DNA of 64,000 bases from contig NZ_NTLB01000004.1 of NCBI RefSeq assembly GCF_002514725.1, positions 434,001 to 498,000 of the forward strand, written 5' to 3'. Within the stretch, counting starts at the first letter, position 1. The number at the start of each line of letters is the position of its first letter. The DNA comes from Mangrovitalea sediminis (GTDB lineage: Bacteria; Pseudomonadota; Gammaproteobacteria; Pseudomonadales; Oleiphilaceae). Made by a program: the position numbers and the translations under genes. Below the pieces are notes generated by a model, which was given only the letters and a program-made list of their open reading frames with translations, did not search any database and was not told where the DNA came from. Below, in pieces: positions 16,652 through 24,581 of the stretch.

Positions 16652-17404
16652 ATGGGCGAGCGAATATCCATTTCACCAGCGGCAACGTTACTGAATCCTT
16701 CATGCAATCGTTGTAGCCTCAGTAACCTTTGTCTGCCATTGGCAGTGAATCAGCAGGACATGGAGCGTCTGGAGGATGTCGTCCAGCAGGGTCGGACTGT
16801 CGATAAGGGCAGCCACATCTTCAAGCAGCATGAGCCGTTCAAGTCCTGCTATGCCGTCCGTAGTGGTGCTATCAAGACCTATATGGTGAGCGAGGAAGGC
16901 GACGAGCAAATCACCGGTTTCTACCTTCCTGGCGAAATCATTGGGCTCGACAGCATGAATGCCGAGACCTACTCCTGTTGCGCCAAGGCACTGGACCGCA
17001 CCAGTGTCTGCGAAATCCCCTTTGATAAGCTCGAAGACCTGGCGACACGCCTGCCCTCTCTGCAGCATCACTTTTTTCAACTGATGAGCAAGGAAATCCA
17101 GGAAAGCCATCAGTTATCGATGCTGCTGAGCAAGAATACCGCTGAAGAACGCATCGCATCGCTGCTACTGTCATTGTCCAGTCGCTTCAAGCGCCGGAAA
17201 CTGTCGCCGACACGCTTCCGTTTGCCGATGGCGCGCAACGATATCGGCAACTATCTGGGGTTGGCAGTAGAGACCGTCAGCAGGGTGATTACCCGCTTCC
17301 AGAAACTGGGGCTGATCGATGTTCAGGGGCGGGATATCTCGCTGAAGAACTTCGAAGGTCTGCAGGAAATCATCAAGCCCATCTCCCGCTGCAGCAACGA
17401 ATAG
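16652..17404 (+). CDS. fnr: Fnr/Anr family oxygen-responsive transcription regulator
   Basis: A 250-aa protein, the same length as E. coli Fnr. Cysteines for the oxygen-labile [4Fe-4S] cluster are present: CNRCSLSNLC near residues 18-27 and the central Cys in RTSVCEIPF (about 115). The cNMP-type beta-roll includes EEGDEQITGFYLPGE. The C-terminal winged helix has NDIGNYLGLAVETVSR, the Fnr recognition helix type that reads TTGAT-N4-ATCAA. The ATG at 16652 gives the family N-terminus; CGGAG precedes it. It is 136 bp downstream of the hemN-like gene on the same strand; Fnr/Anr and hemN genes are neighbours in pseudomonads too. Confidence 0.93.
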   Translation: MGERISISPAATLLNPSCNRCSLSNLCLPLAVNQQDMERLEDVVQQGRTVDKGSHIFKQHEPFKSCYAVRSGAIKTYMVSEEGDEQITGFYLPGEIIGLDSMNAETYSCCAKALDRTSVCEIPFDKLEDLATRLPSLQHHFFQLMSKEIQESHQLSMLLSKNTAEERIASLLLSLSSRFKRRKLSPTRFRLPMARNDIGNYLGLAVETVSRVITRFQKLGLIDVQGRDISLKNFEGLQEIIKPISRCSNE

Positions 17405-17420
17405 ACCGCCAAGCGCCACT

Positions 17421-17441
17421 GGCCGGAATCAGCTTCCGGCC
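17421..17441 (+). terminator. Hairpin terminator after fnr
   Basis: An 8-bp stem GGCCGGAA (17421-17428) / TTCCGGCC (17434-17441), loop 5, lies 16 bp past the fnr stop, with CCGTTTTCG a few bases on. The loop contains the stop codon of the convergent SDR gene. Confidence 0.5.
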
Positions 17442-18304
17442 GGTGCCGTTTTCGCAGACCTCGCAGCTGACACCAAACGGACTTCCTCCGGTAACTCACG
17501 ACGCCAAGGCACTTGTTTTATGCCAAAGGTGTTGCGAATCTTGATACAGCCCAACGCGGTATTCGCTGGCTCCAGCCGGGTCCAGTCCGCTTCGGCATCA
17601 ACCACATTCACTTTGCAGCGATCTCCAACCTGCGCGACGATCGCCTGCCCCAACTCATACAGCGACACCTCTTCCGCCCCGGCATACTGATAAGTACCCC
17701 AGACCTCAGCACCGCATTCCAACTGAAGCACTACTGCCGCCAAAACCCTCGCCAGATCCCTGAGCGCAACCGGTTGGCCACGACAACGCCCTGGCATCGA
17801 CAGCGTTCCCCCGGCATCGCACAGAGCCAGCACCCGATGCACCAGCGCCTCCAGCATCCATCCCGTCCGCAAAATGATGTGCCGTGGCAGCAGCGCCCTC
17901 AGCGCCTGCTCACACTCCCACTGCCAGCAACCGAGCTGGCCAAAGGGGTGTCCCGGATTCGAGGAAATATAGGCACTCTGTTTTCGACCATCAAAAATAT
18001 AGCTACTGGAAAGTTGAACCAGCGCCGCCTGATGGTCCGAGCAGTAATCGGCGAGTCCCAGCGGTAAGGTGAAAACCATGTGGCGCGCCATCTCCGGATC
18101 AGCTTCCGCTGCGACCGGGTCCGGCGCTCCCAGAACATTCAGCACCAGATCGGCGCCCGGCGGCAAACAGGCTCGCAGGTCTTCGACGCTCAAAGATTCG
18201 GGGCGACTGATCAACAACGGCGTCACCTGCAAAGACCGCTCGCGCAGCCGCTCCAGCAACACCCTGCCCAGTAACCCACTGTCGTGTAGCACCACTACAT
18301 TCAC
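17429..18304 (-). CDS. RmlD-like NAD(P)-binding sugar-nucleotide reductase homologue, catalytic motif lost
   Basis: A 291-aa extended-SDR protein. The N-terminus has a beta-alpha-beta fold with HDSGLLGRVLL in place of the usual GxxGxxG. It has LNVLGAPDPVAAE and the SSSYIFDGRK segment typical of RmlD (dTDP-4-dehydrorhamnose reductase). The catalytic YxxxK expected about 20 residues later (VYGxSKxxGE in relatives) reads FGQLGCWQWE, so both Tyr and Lys are gone. Enzymatic reduction is therefore doubtful; a binding or regulatory role like MAT2B is possible. GTG at 18304 is preferred since the Rossmann strand begins there; a TTG at 18328 is the alternative. No sugar cluster surrounds it. Confidence 0.65.
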   Translation of the reverse strand: MNVVVLHDSGLLGRVLLERLRERSLQVTPLLISRPESLSVEDLRACLPPGADLVLNVLGAPDPVAAEADPEMARHMVFTLPLGLADYCSDHQAALVQLSSSYIFDGRKQSAYISSNPGHPFGQLGCWQWECEQALRALLPRHIILRTGWMLEALVHRVLALCDAGGTLSMPGRCRGQPVALRDLARVLAAVVLQLECGAEVWGTYQYAGAEEVSLYELGQAIVAQVGDRCKVNVVDAEADWTRLEPANTALGCIKIRNTFGIKQVPWRRELPEEVRLVSAARSAKTAPAGS

Positions 18305-18648
18305 AAGCACTGTCCCATTTTCAGACAACGACCCGACACCAGTTAGCCCGCCTTTACTGACACCATCCGACGGCGCACACTCAACAGGAGAAAATCACGG
18401 GTTCCGCCGGTCAACCTCCTGTTTTAGCGAAACAATCCCTCCATATGAAATTGTAACTCGGATTGCGTCATTTGGACGAGAATACCCATCGCCAACGGCC
18501 TTGCTGACGCGATCAGCCAACACACCGAGCCAATGCTACAGGCTCATGTAGCAAGGCACACTGCACACCTAACACGCGCACGCACGAAGGTGCCCACGCA
18601 GGCTAGAGTCATAGAGCTGTTACGTTATCTGCAGGTATAGAGGTTTGC
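18305..18648. other. Divergent intergenic region without a gene
   Basis: About 340 bp between the SDR gene and the small hypothetical gene. No coding potential, terminator or clear operator was recognised; it should hold both divergent promoters. Confidence 0.45.
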
Positions 18649-19005
18649 ATGGTCAAGCAAAAGAGTCATATCGCCGCGCCGATTTCAGAGGATCTCATTT
18701 CGCGGGCGACGGCACTGCGTCAACGTATCGAGAGCGAAGGCCCCTCTCGGGAGCGCATTGACGAGCTGTATCATCTCATCATGGACATGACGGAATCCGG
18801 CCTCGACTTCTTCTTCCTTGAACCTCTACGACGCCTCGGCGCCGGCACTATGATGATGGGGATGGCCAGTGTCGGCATCAGCAGCACGCTGAAAGGCACC
18901 CGCATGGTGATACATCGTGTGCTGAAGAAAATGGATGATCACCATGTCGTGACTGTTCTCGACTTCATCGACGAAGTCGTTTTCCCGCCCGACCAGCGCG
19001 CATAG
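18649..19005 (+). CDS. Conserved-looking hypothetical protein, 118 aa
   Basis: The family was not recognised. The 118-aa protein is mostly helical, with a charged N-terminal half (ISEDLISRATALRQRIESEGPSRERIDELYHLIMDM), a mildly hydrophobic Gly/Met segment at about 66-80 (LGAGTMMMGMASVGIS) and an acidic end. There are no Cys residues and no signal peptide. ATG at 18649 follows GGTATAGAGG, a weak ribosome binding site. It is monocistronic and convergent with alr, 37 bp away. Codon use looks like that of the neighbours, so it is likely a real gene of unknown role. Confidence 0.65.
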   Translation: MVKQKSHIAAPISEDLISRATALRQRIESEGPSRERIDELYHLIMDMTESGLDFFFLEPLRRLGAGTMMMGMASVGISSTLKGTRMVIHRVLKKMDDHHVVTVLDFIDEVVFPPDQRA

Positions 19006-19042
19006 GACAGGACTTAGGCCACGGTTCAGGGTCGACCGTCGA

Positions 19043-20131
19043 TCAGGAACCCGCCGCCAGATAGCGGCGAGGAACACGGGAAGTTAGCCCCGCGAGCAAC
19101 TCATAGCTGATCGTTCCCGCCAAACGCGCCACCTCATCCACGCTAACATGCCTTCCCCAAAGCTCAACCATATCGCCAGGTTGAGCACTGGGCACGTCGG
19201 TCAGCTCCACGGCGATCATGTCCATCGATACTCGCCCAATCAAAGGGACTCGGCGACCACGTACCCAGACCGGGGTACCGGCGGGAGCATGTCGCGGATA
19301 GCCGTCACCGTAACCAATGGCAACAATCCCCATACGACAACGCTCGGAGGCCTGCCAGGCAGCGCCATAACCGACCTTGTCACCCTTATCCAGCTCACGG
19401 ACCGCAATCAGTTGTGACTGCAGCGTCATTACCGGCTGCAACCCCAGATCCTGGCCGGTCTTGCCCAGCAAGGGCGTTCCGCCATAGAGCATGATACCGG
19501 GCCGTGTCCAATGGAACGCTGCATCGCCATCGCGGTAGTGCGCCGCAGAATTGGCAACACTGATTTCGAGATCCGGGAATTCATTCTGCAAGTCAGCCAT
19601 AAGGCCAATCTGGTGCGCATTCATCGGGTGACCGGGATCGTCAGCACAGGCCAGGTGCGTGACCAGACCTCGCAACCGGATGTTGGGCCGGCGCCGCACT
19701 CGTTCGACAATCCCCGCAATATCGCCCGACGAAAAACCCAGACGATTCATTCCCGTGTTGACCTTGATCCAAAGGACCTGGGCCCCACCGGCAGATACAA
19801 AAAGATCCTCCAGTTGCCCGGGTTCATGCACCACCACTTCAAACCCGGCTTCGGCACATCTTGGCCAGTCAGTCTTGTCATGCACACCCTGCAGGAGCAC
19901 GACAGGGTGCGTTAATCCGGCTTCACGGAGACGCTCGGCTTCTTCCAGGCATGCCACAGCATAACGGGATGTCAAATCAGCCAAGGCCCCGGCAACGGCT
20001 TCCAATCCATGACCATAGCCATCGGCCTTGACCACCGCCATGGTGTCCGCCGGCGAGGCGAGAGCTGCAGCCCGTCGAAAATTGAAACGCAACGCATCCA
20101 GATCGATAACCGCAACCGTGGCTCTGGGCAT
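19043..20131 (-). CDS. alr: Alanine racemase
   Basis: A 362-aa fold-type III PLP enzyme making D-alanine for peptidoglycan. The PLP lysine is in MAVVKADGYGHG (about residue 35). The second catalytic residue, Tyr, is in KVGYGAAW (about 255). The RPGIMLYGGTPL and IGRVSMDMIAVELTD segments are typical. The start codon shares one base with the dnaB stop (TAATG), so it is translationally coupled as the last gene of the rpsF-rpsR-DUF2232-rplI-dnaB-alr unit. The minus-strand terminator at 21528-21569 separates dnaB-alr from rplI in part. Confidence 0.95.
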   Translation of the reverse strand: MPRATVAVIDLDALRFNFRRAAALASPADTMAVVKADGYGHGLEAVAGALADLTSRYAVACLEEAERLREAGLTHPVVLLQGVHDKTDWPRCAEAGFEVVVHEPGQLEDLFVSAGGAQVLWIKVNTGMNRLGFSSGDIAGIVERVRRRPNIRLRGLVTHLACADDPGHPMNAHQIGLMADLQNEFPDLEISVANSAAHYRDGDAAFHWTRPGIMLYGGTPLLGKTGQDLGLQPVMTLQSQLIAVRELDKGDKVGYGAAWQASERCRMGIVAIGYGDGYPRHAPAGTPVWVRGRRVPLIGRVSMDMIAVELTDVPSAQPGDMVELWGRHVSVDEVARLAGTISYELLAGLTSRVPRRYLAAGS

Positions 20132-21510
20132 TAGAATTCACCCTCATAGTCACCATGAGCCAAGTCCTCGAACTTGGTGTAACGCCCCATAAAGGCCAGG
20201 CGCACGGTACCGATAGGCCCATTACGCTGCTTGCCGATAATAATTTCGGCAACGCCTTTGTCCGGACTATCCTCGTTGTACACTTCGTCACGATAGATGA
20301 ACATGATGACGTCGGCATCCTGCTCGATAGCCCCGGATTCCCGCAAATCGGAATTCACCGGCCGCTTGTTGGGACGTTGTTCGAGGCTCCGATTCAACTG
20401 CGACAACGCCACAACCGGACAGTTCAGCTCCTTCGCCAACCCTTTCAGAGAGCGGGAGATTTCCGAAATCTCGGCGGTACGCCCTTCAGTATTGCCGGGT
20501 ACCCGCATCAACTGCAGGTAGTCGACCATGATCAGGCCGATCTCCCCTTTACAGTCACGCGCCACACGGCGTGCACGGGAACGCATATCGGTCGGACTGA
20601 GTCCGGCCGTGTCATCGACGAAAAGGGGCTTGTCCTTAAGCAGGCTGACGGCAGATGTCAGGCGCGGCCAATCCTCTTCTTCCAGCTTACCGCTACGAAC
20701 CCTGGTCTGGTCGATACGACCTATGGAAGACAGCATACGCATAACAATGGAGTCAGCAGGCATCTCCATGCTGAACACCAGAACCGGTTTGGAGGTTCTC
20801 AGCAGCGCGTTCTCCACCAGGTTCATGGCGAAGGTGGTTTTACCCATCGAAGGGCGGCCGGCCACGATGACCAGGTCCGAAGGCTGCATCCCGGAGGTCA
20901 TGTTGTCCAGGTCCTTGAACCCGGTCGTAATCCCGGTGATCGAACCATCCGATTCGAAGAGTTCCTCAATACGGGACAGGGCCTTGGTCAGAATCGGGTT
21001 GATGGACTGCGGTCCGGTCCCCTGACGACTGCGCGACTCTGCAATCTGGAAAACGCGCCGCTCAGCGTCATCAAGTAGCTCGGCACTGCTGCGCCCCTGA
21101 GGACTGAAAGCCGCATCGGCAATTCCGCCAGACACTTCAATCAGTTTTCGTAACACCGAACGCTCGCGAACGATGTCAGCGTAGGCACGAATGTTCGATA
21201 CACCTGGCGTCTTGTCGACAAGCTCACCAAGGTAAGCAATGCCACCGGCTTCAGCCAGCTTGTCAGAGCGCTCCAGCAACTCCGCCAGGGTGACGACATC
21301 CAGCGCTTCCCCTTCCCCGGCGAGGCGCTCGATAAATTCGAAAATAATGCGGTGTTCGTGGCGGTAGAAGTCTTCTGCCACGACAGCATCGGAAATCAGA
21401 TCCCATTTACCACTGTCGAGCAGCAAGGCACCGAGAACGCCCTGCTCAGCCTCGACAGAATGCGGCGGGACCTTGATCCGTCCGGTATCCTGTTCAGCGA
21501 GATTTGTCAT
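20131..21510 (-). CDS. dnaB: Replicative DNA helicase
   Basis: A 459-aa hexameric helicase that unwinds DNA at the fork and recruits primase. The N-terminal domain (PHSVEAEQGVLGALLLD, about 15-115) is joined by a linker to a RecA-like motor with Walker A AGRPSMGKTTFAMN (about 217-230), Walker B-like EIGLIMVDYLQLM (about 320-332) and ALSQLNRSLEQRPNKRP. No intein. It is between rplI and alr, the usual gammaproteobacterial order. An intrinsic terminator-like hairpin precedes it, so dnaB may also have its own promoter. Confidence 0.96.
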   Translation of the reverse strand: MTNLAEQDTGRIKVPPHSVEAEQGVLGALLLDSGKWDLISDAVVAEDFYRHEHRIIFEFIERLAGEGEALDVVTLAELLERSDKLAEAGGIAYLGELVDKTPGVSNIRAYADIVRERSVLRKLIEVSGGIADAAFSPQGRSSAELLDDAERRVFQIAESRSRQGTGPQSINPILTKALSRIEELFESDGSITGITTGFKDLDNMTSGMQPSDLVIVAGRPSMGKTTFAMNLVENALLRTSKPVLVFSMEMPADSIVMRMLSSIGRIDQTRVRSGKLEEEDWPRLTSAVSLLKDKPLFVDDTAGLSPTDMRSRARRVARDCKGEIGLIMVDYLQLMRVPGNTEGRTAEISEISRSLKGLAKELNCPVVALSQLNRSLEQRPNKRPVNSDLRESGAIEQDADVIMFIYRDEVYNEDSPDKGVAEIIIGKQRNGPIGTVRLAFMGRYTKFEDLAHGDYEGEF

Positions 21511-21527
21511 GTGCCCAGATCGATTGC

Positions 21528-21569
21528 CTGAATAAAAGAAGGCCCGGCAGTGCTAACGCACCCCGGGCC
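21528..21569 (-). terminator. Terminator of the ribosomal-protein operon
   Basis: Reading the minus strand: stem GGCCCGG / CCGGGCC (21563-21569 with 21541-21547), with an inner TGC/GCA pair, followed by TTCTTTTATTC. It lies between the rplI stop and the dnaB start. Some read-through into dnaB-alr is likely. Confidence 0.75.
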
Positions 21570-21612
21570 GTCATGATACCGCAAAAATCGTCAGGGCAAG
21601 AGTCGCTACCGA

Positions 21613-22059
21613 TTACTCGGCGACAACTGTCACCTTGATATCGACCGTTACGTCAGAATGCAGCTGCAACGTGATATCAAATTCGCCAGTGTTGCGAATC
21701 GGACCTTCCGGCATACGAACTTCGCTCTTGCCAACTTCGATACCAGTCGCCGTTACCGCATCCGCGATATCGCGAACGCCAATAGAACCGAACAGCTTGC
21801 CTTCATCACCAGCCTTGGCCGTGATCGTCAGCGCCAGTTCTTTCAGCTTCTCGGCACGTGCCTCTGCGCCAGCAAAGGCTTCAGCGGCAGCCTTTTCCAG
21901 TTCGGCGCGACGCGCTTCGAAAGCCTCGATGTTAGCCTTGGTCGCGGGAACCGCTTTACCGTAAGGTACCAGGAAGTTACGACCAAAGCCGTTCTTAACC
22001 CGCACCTTGTCACCCAAAGCACCCAGATTTGCAATTTTCTCGAGCAGAATAACTTCCAT
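21613..22059 (-). CDS. rplI: 50S ribosomal protein bL9
   Basis: 148 aa, the usual length. N-terminal RNA-binding domain [36 protein letters not shown], then the long central helix rich in Ala/Glu (about 42-75) and the C-terminal domain beginning at [11 protein letters not shown] at 22059 is fixed by the conserved MEVILLE start and a GAAGAGG ribosome binding site; a longer open frame upstream is not used. Co-directional with rpsF and rpsR. Confidence 0.97.
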   Translation of the reverse strand: MEVILLEKIANLGALGDKVRVKNGFGRNFLVPYGKAVPATKANIEAFEARRAELEKAAAEAFAGAEARAEKLKELALTITAKAGDEGKLFGSIGVRDIADAVTATGIEVGKSEVRMPEGPIRNTGEFDITLQLHSDVTVDIKVTVVAE

Positions 22060-22094
22060 CTCGTCAACCTCTTCAAACGTTGTACTGGCCTCGT

Positions 22095-22949
22095 TCAGGC
22101 GGGCTTCACCCGAGACCTGATATCCAGCCAACTATCGATAACCGCCAAAACCACCAACAGCAGCAGTAAACTTGGACCCAGCAGCACCAGCGCGACATAA
22201 AACAGAACCAGCCACTGCACCCCCAGCTTCTTGCGCGACACCAGTCCATGCACCAGGGCGATACCGGCAAGGAGCAGAGGAATACTCAGCACCATCACCA
22301 CCAGAACCGAGTTCATTCCCAGTGCGGGCAGGGCAAACATCGCCACTAAAATCCCGACGGCAACCGGCCCCTTCAAACGGAAACCGTGAAACTCGCTCCG
22401 GAAACCTCCCGGGTTATACAACTGGGCCTGCCAGATGCGGGCCAGAGCCAATGAAGCAATGGCAATGACGAGATAAGAAGCACCCATGCTGGCCGCCAGC
22501 ATGCTTCTCACCGTCGGCTGCAGCTGGTCACCCAACTGCTTTGCCACTTCCGGCTCAAGGTGCTGATAGAAACGGGCTCCCGCTTCCACCAAACTGGTCA
22601 TCAATCCCGGCATCAACGCCGGAATCACCAGACCACTGATCATGCCGAGCACAACACCTACCAGCAGCGTCTTCTCCCAGGACACACTCAGACGTAGAAC
22701 CGTCGCCATAATCATGGCATCGATAATCACGACCAGTGTCGAGGGCCCGTCACCCAGCCAAAGCCAGCCAAGTGCCGGTAACAACGCCCAGAGGCCCGCA
22801 CTCAGACCCTGCGTGAGCCCGACGCGCAACAGCACCAAGCTCACTGCGGCAGCGCTCACCCATGACATCAGGGGCAAGCTGGCCGCCACTACAGCAACTC
22901 CCGCCGCCTGGATTGGGCCGCGCATGATGAACCGCGCGAGCGCACGCAT
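22095..22949 (-). CDS. DUF2232 family membrane protein
   Basis: A 284-aa polytopic inner-membrane protein with about eight hydrophobic segments, including the pair [19 protein letters not shown] at the C-terminus that is usual in the family. It lies between rpsR and rplI, where DUF2232 proteins are found in Pseudomonas and Marinobacter relatives. Its function is not established; position suggests co-expression with ribosomal proteins. ATG at 22949, 22 bp after rpsR. Confidence 0.85.
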   Translation of the reverse strand: MRALARFIMRGPIQAAGVAVVAASLPLMSWVSAAAVSLVLLRVGLTQGLSAGLWALLPALGWLWLGDGPSTLVVIIDAMIMATVLRLSVSWEKTLLVGVVLGMISGLVIPALMPGLMTSLVEAGARFYQHLEPEVAKQLGDQLQPTVRSMLAASMGASYLVIAIASLALARIWQAQLYNPGGFRSEFHGFRLKGPVAVGILVAMFALPALGMNSVLVVMVLSIPLLLAGIALVHGLVSRKKLGVQWLVLFYVALVLLGPSLLLLLVVLAVIDSWLDIRSRVKPA

Positions 22950-22971
22950 TGGCTGAGAGTCCCGTTACCGC

Positions 22972-23202
22972 TTATTCGTGATGGTTATCCGTATAAGGCA
23001 ACAGCGCCAGGAAACGTGCACGCTTGATCGCAGCAGACAGCTGACGCTGGTAGCGTGCCTTGGTCCCAGTAATACGGCTGGGGACGATTTTACCGGTTTC
23101 CGTGATGTAGCCTTTCAGAGTGTCCAGATCCTTGTAATCGATCTCCTTGACACCCTCTGCAGTGAAACGGCAGAACTTACGACGTCTAAAAAAACGAGCC
23201 AT
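22972..23202 (-). CDS. rpsR: 30S ribosomal protein bS18
   Basis: 76 aa, full length. Starts [17 protein letters not shown]; contains [34 protein letters not shown] split over the canonical rRNA-binding fold. It binds bS6 on the 30S platform. The start is 30 bp after rpsF. Confidence 0.98.
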   Translation of the reverse strand: MARFFRRRKFCRFTAEGVKEIDYKDLDTLKGYITETGKIVPSRITGTKARYQRQLSAAIKRARFLALLPYTDNHHE

Positions 23203-23232
23203 GATTTAACTCCTCAACTTCCGAATCTGAAT

Positions 23233-23637
23233 TTACTCTTCTTCGTCCTGCGCACCACGACGACGATCGTCGTCACGACGGCCACGCTCTTCGGAAGAGG
23301 GGCGACGATCTTCGCGACCTTCGGATGCCTTCATCGGGGACGGTGCCGTGTCAGCACCCGGACGACGGATAACCATGTCGCGGATGATGGCGTCATTGAA
23401 GCGGAAGTTGTGAGTCAGCTCGTCCAGAACGGGCTGGGAACATTCAACGTTCATCAGCACGTAATGGGCTTTGTGAATCTTGTTGATCGGGTAAGCCAGG
23501 TGACGACGGCCCCAATCTTCCAGGCGGTGAACCTGACCACCGGTCTCGCTGATGGTCTTGGTGTAACGCTCGACCATCGCAGGAACCTGCTCGCTCTGGT
23601 CCGGATGGACCATTAGTACGATTTCGTAGTGACGCAT
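23233..23637 (-). CDS. rpsF: 30S ribosomal protein bS6
   Basis: 134 aa. Starts [21 protein letters not shown], then [23 protein letters not shown] and the [18 protein letters not shown] strand-helix. The C-terminus is a long Arg/Asp/Glu-rich tail (about 105-134; repeated E/D/R), which may be the site of glutamylation by RimK-type enzymes in relatives. First gene of the r-protein operon. GGGAGAAATC precedes the ATG. Confidence 0.97.
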   Translation of the reverse strand: MRHYEIVLMVHPDQSEQVPAMVERYTKTISETGGQVHRLEDWGRRHLAYPINKIHKAHYVLMNVECSQPVLDELTHNFRFNDAIIRDMVIRRPGADTAPSPMKASEGREDRRPSSEERGRRDDDRRRGAQDEEE

Positions 23638-23670
23638 GATTTCTCCCTACGGATTAACAGCTTCCAACGA

Positions 23671-23692
23671 CTTGCCAGCCGCTGAAAGCAAG
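23671..23692 (-). promoter_or_regulatory. Possible leader hairpin of rpsF mRNA
   Basis: On the minus strand a CTTGC / GCAAG stem encloses a nested CAG / CTG helix, about 35 nt before the rpsF start. rpsF leaders in many bacteria carry an S6:S18-binding autoregulatory structure. The characteristic CCG loop is not clearly present, so this is only a candidate. Confidence 0.25.
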
Positions 23693-23705
23693 GAGTTTAA
23701 ACAAT

Positions 23706-23734
23706 AAAAAACCCTTCCCCTGAAAAAGGGAAGG
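23706..23734 (-). terminator. Terminator of rnr-rlmB
   Basis: Minus-strand stem CCTTCCC (23728-23734) / GGGAAGG (23713-23719), 8-nt loop, followed by GTTTTTT (23706-23712). It lies 49 bp beyond the rlmB stop. Confidence 0.85.
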
Positions 23735-23782
23735 CGCATTTTATGCCTGCGCGGGCGGGGATGCAAGGCGAGCTTTCGCCAC

Positions 23783-24526
23783 TCACGCCGACGGGCGGCG
23801 CTGGCGCACTGCTTCGTAGAGACAAACACCGGTCGCAACGGAGACATTCAGGCTGTCGACGGTCCCCTGCATCGGGATCTGCGCCAGATGATCGCAATGC
23901 TCACGAGTCAGACGACGCATGCCCTTGCCTTCAGCCCCCATGACCAGCGCCAACGGCCCCTTCAGGTCAAGATCGTAAAGGGTTGCCTCAACTTCCCCGG
24001 CGGTACCGATCAACCACACGCCGGCATCCTTTAACTCACGCAGACACCTCGCCAGATTCGTCACCCGGACCAGGGGCACGGTTTCCGCCGCGCCACAGGC
24101 AACCTTCCTCGCCGCCGGATTGAGCGGAGCGGACTTATCCTTGGGCACAATCACCGCATGCACACCGGCCGCATCAGCCGTTCTCAGACAAGCACCCAGG
24201 TTATGCGGATCCGTCACGCCATCGAGAATCAACAGGAAGGGCGTCACATCGCCACGCTGCAGCCAGTCGGTCAAATCGCCCTCATGCCATTCCCTGAGCG
24301 GCTCAACCTCTGCAACCACCCCCTGATGAGCTCCCTCCACTCGCTCATCGAGGTCCCGCCGGGACACCCAGTGACAGGCGATATCGTGACGATCCAGTTC
24401 CGCCACCAACTGCTGCATTCGGGCATCGTCCCTCCCCGCCTGCAGCCAAACCTGACGAATACGCTCGGGGGACCGCCCGAGCACGGCGCTTACCGCGTGC
24501 CAACCAAATACCGTCTCAACAGACAC
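23783..24526 (-). CDS. rlmB: 23S rRNA (guanosine-2'-O-)-methyltransferase
   Basis: A 247-aa SPOUT enzyme that methylates the ribose of G2251 in 23S rRNA. N-terminal L30e-like domain (FGWHAVSAVLGRSPERIRQV), then SPOUT motifs: NLGACLRTADAAG (motif 1), LVMGAEGKGMRRL (motif 2) and DSLNVSVATGVCLYEAVRQR (motif 3, knot). GTG at 24526 is preferred over the TTG at 24532 because AAGGA sits 8-9 nt before it. It is 55 bp downstream of rnr and in operon with it. Confidence 0.93.
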   Translation of the reverse strand: MSVETVFGWHAVSAVLGRSPERIRQVWLQAGRDDARMQQLVAELDRHDIACHWVSRRDLDERVEGAHQGVVAEVEPLREWHEGDLTDWLQRGDVTPFLLILDGVTDPHNLGACLRTADAAGVHAVIVPKDKSAPLNPAARKVACGAAETVPLVRVTNLARCLRELKDAGVWLIGTAGEVEATLYDLDLKGPLALVMGAEGKGMRRLTREHCDHLAQIPMQGTVDSLNVSVATGVCLYEAVRQRRPSA

Positions 24527-24581
24527 TGACAAAAGTCCTTGCAGTCAAAAGCCACCCATAAGGCGCGGCAAACCGTGACAA

